DNA from: Arenicola marina
Taxonomy: Eukaryota; Annelida; Polychaeta; Arenicolidae
NCBI GenBank assembly: GCA_964019135.1
Contig: OZ025261.1
Location: 35,578,820-35,642,819 of the forward strand
Direction: 5' to 3'
Length of the DNA: 64,000 nucleotides
Part shown: in pieces, positions 25,471 through 37,041 of the stretch
Layout: each line of letters starts with the position of its first letter
How positions within the stretch are numbered: the first letter of the stretch is position 1
Notes under the pieces: model-generated
Seen by the model: the letters and a program-made list of their open reading frames with translations, nothing else
Databases searched by the model: none
Told to the model about the DNA's origin: nothing
Position numbers and translations under genes: made by a program

Positions 25471-26275
25471 TCCGTAATAACATATTTTGATGTTGTTTTT
25501 AACCCGTAATGACATCTTTGGATGTTGTTTTGCCAAGCATTGTTTGACCTTTCATGAAATCACTATTTAATATCACTCTCAAAACACTTTTCGGAACAAA
25601 CTTGGTAGGAGTACGCTTGGTTGCATGTACCAAAACATATAAGCGCAATACAGTGTCAAATGAATATTCGTGGAATATGTTCCGAATATCGGAACTCGGG
25701 CGCAGTCTTCCTTTCCGCATGAATCGAGCCCCCCCCCCCCCCCACCACCGACCCCCAACAGCACCACCATCACTTAACGATGTCCTGCATTCGCCTACCG
25801 TACTCGTCATTGGAGATACAGTATTCATTAATGTGTTACGGAAACGTGATGAGAAAGGTAGTTGTAATTGAATATATAGTTTATTCATTCATTTAGGCAG
25901 GCCACGTTAATACATAATAGATACAGCCACGGTAACAATGTATTGTTATTCAATATTAATCTTGTACAAACTTAACAAAGAACAGGACCTGGTCTTGAAC
26001 AAATCATGCGACGAAGTGGAGGCCTTACAAAATTAAATGACCTTATTATTTACATTTTGATTAATGTTTAAAAAAAATACAATCTAGCATAAGGTGTAAT
26101 AATACATTGCAGCAACATATGTAAGAGGTTCTTTCAAATCCGCAACTGTCACATAGAAAGTTTGTAGGTTGTAGTTCAAAATAAACTTAAAATGTAGAAT
26201 ACAGATATAAGCTTATATACCGAACGCAGGCTTCCTGTGGTCGCCCTAAATCTTTCCAGTGAGGTAATATCGACT

Positions 26276-26281
26276 TTTAAT
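26276..26281 (-). terminator. Candidate polyadenylation signal ATTAAA for phytochelatin synthase
   Basis: The variant hexamer ATTAAA on the minus strand lies 57 nt past the stop codon. A canonical AATAAA occurs only farther away (minus strand, 25880-25885). Confidence 0.4.
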
Positions 26282-26337
26282 TAATGGGAAAACTACCCAT
26301 TCGTAGAGTTGTGTTTGTTTTTCCAGACATGGACTAT

Positions 26338-27006
26338 CTAGAAGGGAATGATGCAATACCCCCTGTATTTGTCAGAAGCATCGTCCACAGTGTTCATCGC
26401 GGCGAACAGGCTGGCCGTCGTCGCCCAACACTCCTCAGTGGCTCCCCATACATCCATCACCAGAAATCGGTCAGTGTCCTTATGGTACGCAGCCAGTGGA
26501 CTGTGATGACCATAGGTTGGAGATTGGCCAAGAGTGGCCATATGGTAGTTCACAATAACAGCCGTCGTGGAATCCACATGGGACAAAGCATCCATGGCTT
26601 TCTGTCTGAAGACGTCAACTGAGCTTTCATTGCAGTGATATTTCTCAGTTTTCTTGTTATGACGGATCAGTATGTCATATAGTTGATCCAATGTAAGCCC
26701 ATCCATTTTGTGCACTTGGTCTTGATCTGCCACTGACAAGGTCTCTTGAAAGTCAAACATTTTTGCTTCTGTATACTTCAGGTTGGCTTTATCAATTACT
26801 ATTTCTTTCTCAACAGAGATGGGTTCTTTCTGCCCTATATCCCAAGCACCAAGAACCAGAGCTGCGCTTTGGATGCCACAGTTAACCATGCCAGTCTGCT
26901 TACAGAAGACCGCCATCAGCAAAGGCTGGCATACACCACCTCCTCCCCTAACCTGCTGCAGAAGCCTTTGTCCTTCAGGAGATTTTAACTCAATCAAAGA
27001 ACTCAT
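26338..27006 (-). CDS. Phytochelatin synthase, catalytic domain only, 222 aa
   Basis: The family's enzymes are gamma-glutamylcysteine dipeptidyl transpeptidases. They cleave glutathione and, with metal bound, build phytochelatins that chelate cadmium, zinc and arsenic in the cytosol. The papain-like triad is complete: C43 (MVNCGIQSAALVL), H167 (YGHHSPLAAYH) and D185 (LVMDVWG). The H-to-D spacing of 18 equals that of plant PCS (recalled Arabidopsis C56/H162/D180). SPEGQRLL (9-16) matches the N-terminal SS-EGK motif, and MNTVDDASDKYRGYCIIPF matches the domain's last strand. The protein stops there, so the Cys-rich C-terminal metal-sensing half of plant and nematode PCS is missing, as in cyanobacterial short forms. 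The frame is intact. A good acceptor (TTTAATTTCAG) 10 nt upstream of the ATG implies an unlocated upstream exon, probably leader. Confidence 0.88.
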   Translation of the reverse strand: MSSLIELKSPEGQRLLQQVRGGGGVCQPLLMAVFCKQTGMVNCGIQSAALVLGAWDIGQKEPISVEKEIVIDKANLKYTEAKMFDFQETLSVADQDQVHKMDGLTLDQLYDILIRHNKKTEKYHCNESSVDVFRQKAMDALSHVDSTTAVIVNYHMATLGQSPTYGHHSPLAAYHKDTDRFLVMDVWGATEECWATTASLFAAMNTVDDASDKYRGYCIIPF

Positions 27007-27241
27007 GTCTGCTTCTCTGAAATTAAAATGCCATACATATGTTAGCTGTTATGCAGATATATGTCAGCCAAGGCAAAAATATTTATTGATTTCAGTAATA
27101 GCATAAGATTTATTACATATGTGATATTTCTTTAGGGTTGAGTTCATTCAAAATATTGTAGCGTATAGACGGTTCGGCTCGAAGATAGACATTTCTCTGG
27201 AGTGCAGCAACAAACCAATTAAGTCCTTCACTTGAATGTAT

Positions 27242-28650
27242 TGTAACGGATTGCGTGGGTGGGTGAGCACAAAATAACTCGAGATGGCCAAAGTACAGTT
27301 TTTCTATTTATTCAGTTATATACACACATCGGTTACTTAAATATTATGGGATGTCAGGTCCCCAGGCTCGAGTTTTGTTCACCAGCTTCCAGTGGTGGTC
27401 CCACTTTCCTACTGGAATTTCTTACAACCCCAAAGCTGGAGGATTCACCCCCTTGCTTCGAACAATCACGCCTCAGGTTTGCATGGACTCACCATGTATA
27501 CCTGGATCACGCATGCACACAGTCACACTGGCCTGTAGTTAGCTGGTAATAACACAGACTTAATTACTACCTTAGTTATCCCCAATACTGACTCCTGTAC
27601 ATATAAACATGGATTCTTCAACTCAAGCTATAACCAAGCATGGTAAGAGCAAAACGCTAAAATTGTCTAAATCCACTAGCATCAACTATGTGCCTATACC
27701 CTCATATATACTGTATAGCACTTCTCAAATATCTAATCTTGTCCTATGCCGATACCCCAGGAATGTAGCATCTGTTGTAGATAAAGGCTGCACAAAGATA
27801 GTATTTAAATTATAACCTCAGTCTTGTTCCTCACTGTGATAATAAATAATTGATAAAAAGGGGTTCTCTAGCTTAAACACGATCCCAGGAATGTCTCGTC
27901 TGTTATGGACCGTCTAAGCGTATGGAGAATAAAAGAATCAGACCCCAAGCTTGCCACTAACTTCACCCCAACTAACCCCAGGAATGGGTCATCTGTTGTA
28001 GGTCAAATCGAGTCACATTAGTGAAACCCGGGAATAAATCATAGATAAAACAGAAGATAGACCAGAGAATCACTCTGTCATGTCTATTTCCCAACAAAAA
28101 GATCCCGAAAGCTTAAACTACCGTAGACCTAGGGAGTAACCCATCGGCATCTGGTCCGGAGAGAGCAAAAGAGGTGAGTACCTGTGTGAATCCAGCACTT
28201 GAGCACTCCCGAATGCCCGGCACGTCTCCCTTTTATAGGGGAATCGGCCCCACGGCATCGGGTCACATGACCCAACTATTGTTGGGTCCCTTCATGCGCG
28301 TGCATGTGGAAATTCTACAAATCCCGACGAGACATTTGCATGGTCGGGTCACCTGACCCCACCACGTTTAATACTTACCTGGACACGCCCACCTAATTTG
28401 CATACTGTCAAAATGGTTATAACGGTAGAATTCTATCGTAACTCCTATCTAATCTTAGTTTTGGATTAAAAGTTAATCCTCTAACTTACCGCACGTGTAA
28501 TTACAATAAAGGCTTGATAAAAATAGCTACTCTAGCGCTAAATTCGCGAATAATACATGCACAGCTCGCGTCTCTCATCTGCTAACCAGACGTGACCTTT
28601 AACCTGTACTTGGCCTTGACCGTCTAACTGGGTCGCTTCGCTGTTTCCGG
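27242..28650 (-). mobile_element. Possible solitary LTR-like repeat (fossil), boundaries uncertain
   Basis: On the minus strand a TATAAAAGGGAGACG promoter-like box (about 28233) is followed downstream by an AATAAA signal (about 27315) and an end reading CGTTACA (27242). This order resembles an LTR. Three short repeats of the type ccaggaatg...catctgttgtag occur inside. No coding part, no second LTR and no convincing target duplication were seen; the right border is a guess. If real, it is an old, broken, non-coding remnant. Confidence 0.3.
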
Positions 28651-29309
28651 TTCCGTCGTCTCTGTCTGCAGGTTGTCTCGAAGTTTTTTTCTTAAAATTG
28701 GATGGTTTTCAATCTTTCACTGTGTTGATGTGATGTCTTTAGTACTACAGTTCAGGAACTTGATTTATAGGTAGGTCAGCATTGAATTATCTTTGTTTGA
28801 CGCATCGCCAGTGTATATTTTAAGGAGCAGCTGGTCAAACGTCTTGAATGTTTTCGCCATGTGGTGTCGCTGTCACAGTGTCAGTGCATCGGGGTCAGAT
28901 CGGGTGCATCTGGGTTCATTACAAAGCAAAAGCGTCATAATTTAGCGAGTAAACAAATGAGTAAAACTCATTTCGTTTCAGTATGCAGCTTTATTGTACG
29001 GCACTGTCACGAAGGTACTTACAGCTAAGTCTTTTTCCCCGGAATCAAATCAAACTGTCAATCTCCCCTCTATTTATACCCAATTTCCCCAGCGATAATA
29101 ATAATAGTAACCCATGAGAAAATTAGCAGTTGTCACACAAATCATAACATTAAGCTTTCGTTACCTGGTTTCTCACCTGTATATGACGACATACGTAATA
29201 ACATAACCTAACATGCATGCCCTAGCAACACGCCCTAGCAATGTAATAAATTAAACGACATCAACTGTTTATAACCACCTTTCCGCAATTTCCGTAAGTT
29301 ATCCATCGC
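28651..29309. other. Intergenic, no gene seen
   Basis: Unique-looking sequence with no long frame; contains only the short direct phrase ccctagcaa(t/c) repeated at 29220-29240. Confidence 0.5.
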
Positions 29310-29575
29310 CAAGTATTCCCCCTCCCTCAAGCCCAAGCCTACCATCTCCAAGTCCTCCCCCATCCCAAAATCTACTCTGATGCAAGTCTTCACCCTCCCT
29401 AAGTCGACCCCATTCCCCCTTCCCCATCCCCAAGCCTCCCCTCCCATATCCCTATGTATTCCCCTTCCCTCAAGCCCACCCCCTCCCCCCATCCTCAAGT
29501 CCTACCCCATCCCCAATCCCCCCCCCCCATGCAAGTCCTCCCCCTCCCTAAGTCCACCCTATTCCCTAGTTCCAT
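29310..29575. repeat. C/T-rich degenerate minisatellite
   Basis: Units of about 26-32 bp of the type cctccccatccctaagtcc are repeated irregularly. Similar units return at 30405-30730, on the other side of the fold-back element, suggesting that the element inserted into, or was copied with, this array. Confidence 0.75.
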
Positions 29576-29721
29576 ATATGTAACGCAGCTCGCTCCGATA
29601 TGGGTCCAGTCGCGGATCTACTGTTGGCGAGCCACAGCGGCTTGCTTGTAGGACTACCCTATTCCCTAGCCCTGTTGCATGCCCCTCCCTGGCTTATCCG
29701 CTCTGGGGAGCGGGCCGGAGG

Positions 29722-30354
29722 GCCATGAAGCCAGTGTCGGTTGCGATTGTTGATTTAAAAATCAGCGCCCTTCGACCGTCGATTGCAGAAAGTACAGAAA
29801 CAAACGGTCCTTATTAATTTGTCAAGTTGTTCTTCATACCTTTATAGTTCCAAGGGCAATGAGATTGAAAACAAACAAAATCCACCACTTTTTGTACTGG
29901 TGAAAGTTTTCAACAACAATTTTCAACAACTCTCCCCGCCGCCGTGTCGCTGTTACGTCACAGTTCTCGTCGATCTCCCGGCAGAGGGCGTGTCGCTGTT
30001 ACGTCACAGTTCTCGTCGATCTCCCGGCAGAGGGCGTTACGCGTACGCCATAGTCCTAGGAAAAATTGTGATGCGAGGAACGAGCTCCGTCTGTCGGGAG
30101 ATCGACGAGAACTGTGACGTAACAGCGACATGGCGGCGGGGAGAGTTCTTGAAAATTGTTGTTGAAAACTTTCACCAGTACAAAACGTGGTGGATTTTGT
30201 TTGTTTTCAATCTCATTGCCCTTGGAACTATAAAGGTATGAAGAACAACTTGACAAATTGATAATCGACCGTTTATTTCTGTACTTTCTGCAATCGACGG
30301 CCGAAGGGCGCTGATTTTTAAATCAACGCTCACAACCGAAACTGGCTTCATGGC
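29722..30354. mobile_element. Large fold-back element, about 633 bp
   Basis: The whole element is a near-palindrome. The left arm starts gccatgaagccagtgtcgg and the right arm ends with its complement cgaaactggcttcatggc. The arms are about 270 bp each, with only a few per cent mismatch. The left arm holds a tandem copy of a 47 bp segment (gtgtcgctgttacgtcacag onward). Open frames here are mirror images of each other and are not genes. Confidence 0.85.
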
Positions 30355-30404
30355 TCTCTCTCGTCTCCTTTAGGTGCGAGGTCAAGAGAGCCATGTGTCA
30401 AGGC

Positions 30405-30730
30405 TACCTATTCCCCCATTCAATCCCACCCCCTTTCCCATCCCTAAGTCATCCCCCGTCCACAATTCCAGCCCCATGCAAGTCCTCCCCCTCCCTAAGT
30501 CCACCCTATTCCCCCATTCAATTCCACCCCCTTTACCATCCCTAAGTCATCCCCCGTCCACAATTCCAGCCCCAGGCAAGTCTTTCCCCCATCCTCAAGT
30601 CCTCCCCCATCCCCAGTCTTCCCCTAGCCCTATATTCTATAACATGGCCCACCGGCCGCAGGGCGGATCGGAGGGCCATGTTACAGGGCTAAGTCTTCCC
30701 CCATCCCTAAGTCCTTCACCATCCCTAAGT
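30405..30730. repeat. C/T-rich minisatellite, second block
   Basis: These are the same kind of unit (ccccatccctaagtc, ccaccctattcccccattcaa) as at 29310-29575. A short inverted repeat (taacatggccc / gggccatgtta) sits at 30640-30690. Confidence 0.7.
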
Positions 30731-30944
30731 CTTGGGGAGTACCTACCACACAGGCCTCGTCGAGAGGATCGGTCGTAAAGAATTAAAGAAGGAAGGGCAC
30801 ATCAAAAATATAATATATCTAAGTGTGGTAGGAAGAGGTCATCTAGTATCTACTGTCCTGAGGCACTGATATAGGTACGTCTAATTACCGAAGGGGGCTG
30901 GAGGGGGCCGTGATTTACCGAAGGGGGCTCGATGGAGGGGGTAT

Positions 30945-31000
30945 TGCTAAATCACCCTGGCCACTGTTGTGTACACAACAGTGGCCAGGGTGATTTAGCA
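30945..31000. repeat. Perfect 56 bp palindrome without spacer
   Basis: TGCTAAATCACCCTGGCC continues to ...TTGTGT and is followed immediately by its exact complement. The centre lies between 30972 and 30973. The flanks share atggagggggt on both sides. A perfect spacer-free palindrome of this size should form a cruciform and is unstable in cloning. Confidence 0.95.
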
Positions 31001-31331
31001 CTATGGAGGGGGTTGATGATTAAATGGAAGTGGCGTGCGGGCATCTTGGATTACCTGTCAACGTCACTTTACCGGAAGATGGCGAATTCCTACAAAGTAG
31101 GCCAAATCAGCTCTACTGCGACCGGAGGCGTCGACAAGTGGGTCCAGAGTTCTCATACAACCAATACAAGGGAGGGCGGAGAATATATTCGTGGACGCAC
31201 CGCATTTGTTTGTCAGAAGGTGCCCGGCGTTGTTATTGGTGTGCGTTCGTCTTTGTGAACCAACTCGTCCACGGCTCCGAACGCAGGATAACATAGGCTG
31301 GGAACCGGCCTAGAGCTGCTCGCTCGCAAGG

Positions 31332-31792
31332 CCGGTGTCACGGTCTGAAATTGTCACCGTGCTGAAATTACCGAGGCCTCTTCTGCGCATGCGCGACTTC
31401 GGGCTGGTAAATTCAGACCGTTGCGGTCACAGTCTGAAATTGTAACCGTGCCGAAATTGTTTTCATGCTTTTAACCGTAGTATGGCCACCCAGGGGGACA
31501 ATTTCAGACTGGGGTAATCTCAGACCGCCACCAGCCGTGCTGGAATTGTACCGTGCCGAAATTGTTTCATGCTTTTAACCGTAGTATGGCCGCCCAGGGG
31601 GACAATTGACTGGGGTAATCTCAGACCTCTACCAGCCGTGCTGGAATTGCCAACCGGTCACAAGCGCTCACACCGACATTGCGCAATCTCTCGGACAAAA
31701 CGAGCACGCCGGAAGTTGGCTACATAAAACGAATCTAATGCGCATGCGCCGAGGTAATTCCAGCACGGTACAATCTCAGACCGTGACACCGG
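31332..31792. mobile_element. TIR DNA element (MITE), 461 bp
   Basis: The ends are CCGGTGTCACGGTCTGAAAT and its counterpart ATCTCAGACCGTGACACCGG. Inverted similarity extends to about 60 bp (caccgtgctgaaattaccgagg, read in two parts). The interior has a duplicated block of about 115 bp (gccgtgctggaattg / ttaaccgtagtatggcc). No transposase frame, and no clear target duplication. Confidence 0.8.
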
Positions 31793-31818
31793 TAACTAGT
31801 AATTTTTACATTAACTGA

Positions 31819-32226
31819 TTAAAGTTGCATGTGGAGCTCTTTCCCGCCAAAACTAAAGAGGTCAAAATACAAATAAGAACCAGTCCTTGAATCATTCAAG
31901 ATTGGTTTTGTCTATACTTCACCCATGCCAGACTGCCAAATAGTGTCTCTTAGCCTTGCCCGTGATATCAATTTACCACAAATTTTTATTTCAGTGGTAA
32001 ACGTCATCAGTTTGAGTGCTTCGCGATGCTTTGTTATAAGTAGCAGTGCCGCGACAGAGTGCTGTGGTGTCGCGGGATAGACACGTTTGCCACACCACAG
32101 CTGAAACGGCGAGGTTTATCAGGTTTCTGAATTTATGGAATGGAACAATCGAGTTTTCTGCAAATTTTGATATACATTTCGCCTGGGCTTAGTTTTGGCG
32201 GGAAAGAACTCGACATGCAACTTTAA
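31819..32226 (+). mobile_element. TTAA-flanked MITE (piggyBac-like), copy 1, 408 bp
   Basis: The ends are TTAAAGTTGCATGTGGAGCT and, inverted, GAACTCGACATGCAACTTTAA (given without its first base). The inner ends share CTTTCCCGCCAAAACTAA. TTAA at both borders fits piggyBac-type insertion. No coding sequence. A related copy in the opposite orientation lies at 35438-35843. Confidence 0.8.
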
Positions 32227-33936
32227 GCCTCCGTGATTGGTCGAGCGCCAGTGGTCGTGCAGATGCTATGGCAAGCCAAAATGATTTTTGATATCTTCAA
32301 GAAATTAACCGTAAAATTGTCTTTACATGAGTTGGACATATGTTCTATTATTTAAAAACGTATTACAATGTGAAGTAAATTGAATAATAATTTGGATTTC
32401 ACATAGCATATGAAAGATAGAGATTAGGAATAGAGAGACATTGAATTTGTTTGCCGGGAGGAGGATATTTTGGCAAATATTATACGAAAAATTATACGAA
32501 ATATTATACGATTATACGTCCTCGTCGTCATTACTGGTTATAATTGTGTTGACGAAACGGAAACATTGCCTATATTCCGTGATAGTTCAGTGGCTAAACG
32601 ACAAATTAGGTCGAGTTGTGTGCATTTGGTGGTAAAAGCATGAAAGTTAGCACACTTGTCCTTAATATCCTTGTATTTAAATTTGGCTAATGTCAAGTCG
32701 ACTTTACCCCTGGCGGCTTTGGACGGGCAAAAACTACCCCAAAAAAGCTCAATATCTCGCAAATCGACGATCGAACTAATATTTTATGTTTGGGCATAGG
32801 TTTTCGGGGTCGCTGAATTAAACAGAAGATATTTGTGTGTATCTAGGTGCAACGCATCATCTAGTTCCACGATGGCGGACAAAGGCCAGCAAACATGCTC
32901 AATATCTTAAAAACTAAGAGGCGCAGGGTCCTTATATAGGGAAATGGCTGATCGGTTGTTCTTGAATATCCAGTGAGGACTTATTTTACCTTTGCTTACA
33001 CAAAAACCTATGGACAGACATCAAAATAACAGTTTTATCCTTCTTATTGTCGAAGATATCGCTTATAATTGGTGACAGTGTTCAACATTTAAAAACATGG
33101 CCGCCATGGCCGTCAGGAATCAAATCTGACTCCACGGTTAACTAAATTCGATTAGACATGAATTTCTAACATGTGAGCCAAATTTCATCCTTTTACCACA
33201 AATTGACATGACATCCTGTAGTACAATTCGGTAATACTCCATGTGTTTATTGGTCAGCTAGAAAAGATCTAAAACACACGTTCATTATTGAAATGTAGTA
33301 AGCATTGCAAAGGAGGGAAGACGGACGCGCACGCACGTACAAACGTATGTAACTGTTTTCTTTCTTTTTCATAATTTAAAACACGTGGTTAGGCGTCTGA
33401 CACCTACCCGCAATCCCGAACTTTATCATGTTCATACTGTCTCCTCTCCGCAAGGTCTCACGATCGGTTGCATTCATCAGTCGATTAAATTCCACTTTGG
33501 CTTTCCATGGTTTCGAGGGCAGACCCCCGTCTTATAAGTCAGCATATGTCGTAATTAGATATTTCCTTAGATAAATTACAATGCGAGGTTTCGTGAAGGT
33601 ATGTAGAAACACTTATGCAGTATGGAAACATCAGTTATGTTTTTTAAATTTGGCGACTAAGGAAAAAGGCCGGAATTCCGGCCCTTTCTAAAATGGAGGA
33701 TACCCGTTACCAGCGGTCTGTTTCGGAGCTTCCATATAGAGGCCGGCTGGTTCCCAGCGAAAGGATAACACCCCACTCCCCCCCAAATGTAGTCTCCTCA
33801 GCCCCCCGCTGCGTGGCCTGGGGTCCGTTGCTTATGGGTGTCGACCGCGTGCGCACGCCATCGGCAACGACTAATAAGGATTTGAACTTGGCGGATTGGT
33901 CAAGGACGCGTACAATTTTGAACCGGAAGTGGGGTA
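32227..33936. other. Intergenic, no gene seen
   Basis: AT-rich, with a short tandem of ttatacgaa-type units at 32475-32520. The motif ggccggctggttcccagc at about 33741 is shared with 31296-31312 and 43893-43912 (see findings). Confidence 0.5.
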
Positions 33937-34600
33937 TGGTTCGCCGCGATCAAGAGCAGCACCGCATGATAATATTAAACTCTGGACGACGATTCTTCTC
34001 AAATAAGTGGGGATAACCCGTAAATATCGATGCTTTATAGTTATCTTATATTTATCAATATTTACACTATTTAGATTGTGCTGCTATTTTCTAAGTAAGA
34101 CATTTATTTAGTAGATATCCCCGCAACAAATGGAAATAGTTCGATGTGACCAATGTCGTTGCATAGCAAGCGCCGAGTGACCAAAAATGTTCGCGGCGGT
34201 CGAGCGTGCTCCGCAACTCAACCCAGCTCACTCAGGCGTATGCCAATGTGTGTGGACAGAGCCTACCCCAAATGCACTCTCTGCCTTCGACTCACTTGCG
34301 TAGCGCCACCGTGCGGGGAGCTTTCCCCGAATGGTCCTCAAAACCCTGGGTTGAGTTGCGGAGCACGATCGACCACCGCGAACAATTTGTTGCGGGCATA
34401 TCCACTAAATAATTAACCCTAATTGGAAATAACAGCACACTCTAAATAGCGTAAAATATTGATTAATAATCGATAATTATTATGCAACGATATTTACAGG
34501 TTATCCCCACGTATTTTAGAAGAATGGTCGTCCAGAATATATTGAATATTATAATGCGGGACTACTCTCGCTGAGGCGGTCGAACGCGGTCGACACTACT
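33937..34600. mobile_element. Second large fold-back element, about 660 bp
   Basis: The outer arms pair tcgccgcgat, ccgcatgataatatta and ctctggacgacgattcttc with aagaatggtcgtccagaat and attataatgcggg. The inner arms pair ttcgcggcggtcgagcg and tgctccgcaactcaaccc (about 34190-34228) with gggttgagttgcggagca and cgaccaccgcgaa (about 34345-34385). The loop is about 115 bp. No coding sequence. Confidence 0.75.
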
Positions 34601-34665
34601 CTCGCTGAGGCGGTCGATCGCGGTCGACACTACTCTCGCTGAGGCGGTCGATCGCGGCCGACCGT
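34563..34665. repeat. 34 bp tandem repeat, three copies
   Basis: Three copies of gacactactctcgctgagg then cggtcgatcgcggtc form the right edge of the fold-back element. They are followed by another cgtgctccgcaactcaaccc, which also occurs in the element's arms. Confidence 0.8.
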
Positions 34666-35437
34666 GCTCCGCAACTCAACCCTGTCAGAGATAATATATC
34701 CTGCAGTACGTCTGGGGTTCCAAGGGAACATGTTATAAGTCGCTATTTATGACAAGCTATGTAGACCATATTGTGAAAATGCGCTACAATTCGTGTCGGA
34801 ACCGCGGTGACAAGTACACGGCAGTTTCTTATCCAGATATAAGATTCGCGTTACTAACGACTTGCCATAAACCGAATTTAAAAATCTTTAAAAAAAATGT
34901 GTGCCAACTAAGCTTACTATGCTGGTAATGCAGCTTAATTGTAGAGCTCTACTCTGCGACGGAGTTTGTTTGGTATGTAATTTATTTCCTCCTCGTTTCG
35001 TTAAGAGAGCAAAAGTATTCGAAAAACAATATTTAAGGCATTAAAACACCTACTGTGGCCCATAAGTGTGCTTTCGGCCGGCACTTACGTGAGCTGGACT
35101 ACCCATGTGCATCAACCAATTAGAAACAATGTCAATTACATATGTCACGGGGCACGACGGCCTTTTTTCTATCACACGGACATTTTCTATCACACCGGGT
35201 GACCGACCAAAGAATCGAAACTCGTGTTCGGACAGAACACCCACATAACACCGATGACTGGCTAGAAGGGGGGGGGGGATGTAAGGGGGTGGGGTGTCAT
35301 AACGTGAATCACAGTCAGTGCGCTGTTTTTGAACTGGAGGGGCAAAAGGGTGAGGGGTGTTGAGCGGGCGGGCGAGCTATGTGCCGAGAACATGTTATTG
35401 CCGTTATCACTCGGCGCGGCTACGGTTGGGGTTACAA

Positions 35438-35843
35438 TTAAAGAGCTGCTTGTCGAGCTTTTCCCGCCAAATCAAAGCCCGATTAAGCGACATATATATA
35501 TATCACAATTTGAGGAAAACTAAATGGTTTCATTCTATAAATTCAAAACCCTAATAAACATCGCCGGGCCGTTTCGGTAGCTGTGATATGGCAAAAGTGT
35601 CTATCCTGGGTCACCGCATAACACCGCATAACTCTAACTCTATATCGCGGCTACTTATAACAAAGCATCGCGAAGAACAAACACCGATGACGTTTACGAC
35701 TAAGTTGACTAACCTGTGAATTAATTGATATCACGAGCAAGGCTAAGAATATAGACAAAAGATATGTTGGGTGATTCAAGGACTGATTCTTATTTGTGTT
35801 TGATCTCTTTAGTCTTAATAAAGAGCTCGATATGCAACTTTAA
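35438..35843 (-). mobile_element. TTAA-flanked MITE (piggyBac-like), copy 2, 406 bp, inverted
   Basis: The ends are TTAAAGAGCTGCTTGTCGAG and GAGCTCGATATGCAACTTTAA (given less its last base in other copies). Interior landmarks (aacaaagcatcgcgaag, gactgattcttatttgtg) are reverse complements of those in copy 1. It is similar in length but clearly diverged, so the two insertions are not recent. Confidence 0.78.
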
Positions 35844-37041
35844 TGTATTACGTGACAATTACTATTACTATAAAAGGTTCACGAATCGCTCGAATGTCGG
35901 TGCCGCCGTGACCTCATCACCGGCTGGGGTGCGCTATATACCTCGATCTTTGACTGGGCCAGGTGTTTGATGTCAGTTCATTATTACACTCCATGATGGC
36001 GTTAATGAATACAATTTTTTTTGGGAGACTCCTTAGGCTTTATAAGTTCAGTGGATACTGAATAGCGCATCGCTATTCCCGTTTTTTTCTTTAATTTATT
36101 AACGTGAGTCTCGACTTTTTCTTTCTTCGACCGGGTAATTGTTTCTTGATATTTTTTTTTTCTTTCTTTCTTCTTTCCTCGACCGCTTTATTTCTTAGAC
36201 GTATATGTGGTAGAGATCGTCATGTGAGTTTAACCACTGGTCATGCAAAGGCAGAAGCCTGAACTCGTAATAGGCATGGCATGGTCCCATGGCGAACCTA
36301 GCACTGACTGATCTGCTGATTATGAGCCAGCCTATATACGTACCTGTAAGTACATCATGGGCTTGCCATATCAAAACACCAAACGATTCTAAATTCTCAT
36401 GAATTTTGCTTGACTTGAATAAGAAAAAAAAAAATGCTCAGATAAATACTGTTTAATTACGGTATAAATTATAATACGCTGTCTGTGCAATATGTAGCTC
36501 ACCAGGCCGCGCTTGTTCTGGCGAATTGAATGTCGCTGAAATAATAAATACTCCCTACCGATCGGCCGAGCGCCACTGCAGGACGTTAGATAACCACTAT
36601 CGTATTTCAACTTGTTAGCCGTGATGACTTCGTCGGCCGATTTAGTGAGTATTTTTGTCCAACGTAAATGTTGAAAAAGTTTCCTCTATTCCGTTCGTCA
36701 GTAATCAAGATTACTGTCAGTAACAACACTAGCACCCTGTTGTTTAATATTTGTGTATTTCAGTACCGCTTTCTCTTTTGAGACGATGAAAACATGTGAT
36801 GGACTTTGACGTTTTTCAAGTCGCAACATCTGAACATTCTCCAGTCAAATTCGGCCCCAGGCCATGGCAATCACCGCCACTTGGCCGACCAACATGGCCA
36901 AACGATTGTGCTTTATAGCTTAAAGACACGTTAAATGCCATGATATATAAGAACCTTATTTGAAGTTACTGAACAGGCTGATACTAAAAGTGATAGCAAG
37001 TACAAAGTCTAATGGTTGACTTGAGAGAGTGAAAAAGAATA
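35844..37041. other. Intergenic, no gene seen
   Basis: Contains a T/C-rich tract (36110-36190). No frame or element end recognised. Confidence 0.5.

Noticed and set aside
29783-30256. 152-codon frame and its minus-strand twin
   Set aside because: They are mirror images created by the fold-back element's two arms.
31024-31296. 90-codon plus-strand frame with basic and aromatic residues
   Set aside because: No recognisable domain, no splice context I trust, and its end overlaps the shared GGCTGGGAACC repeat.
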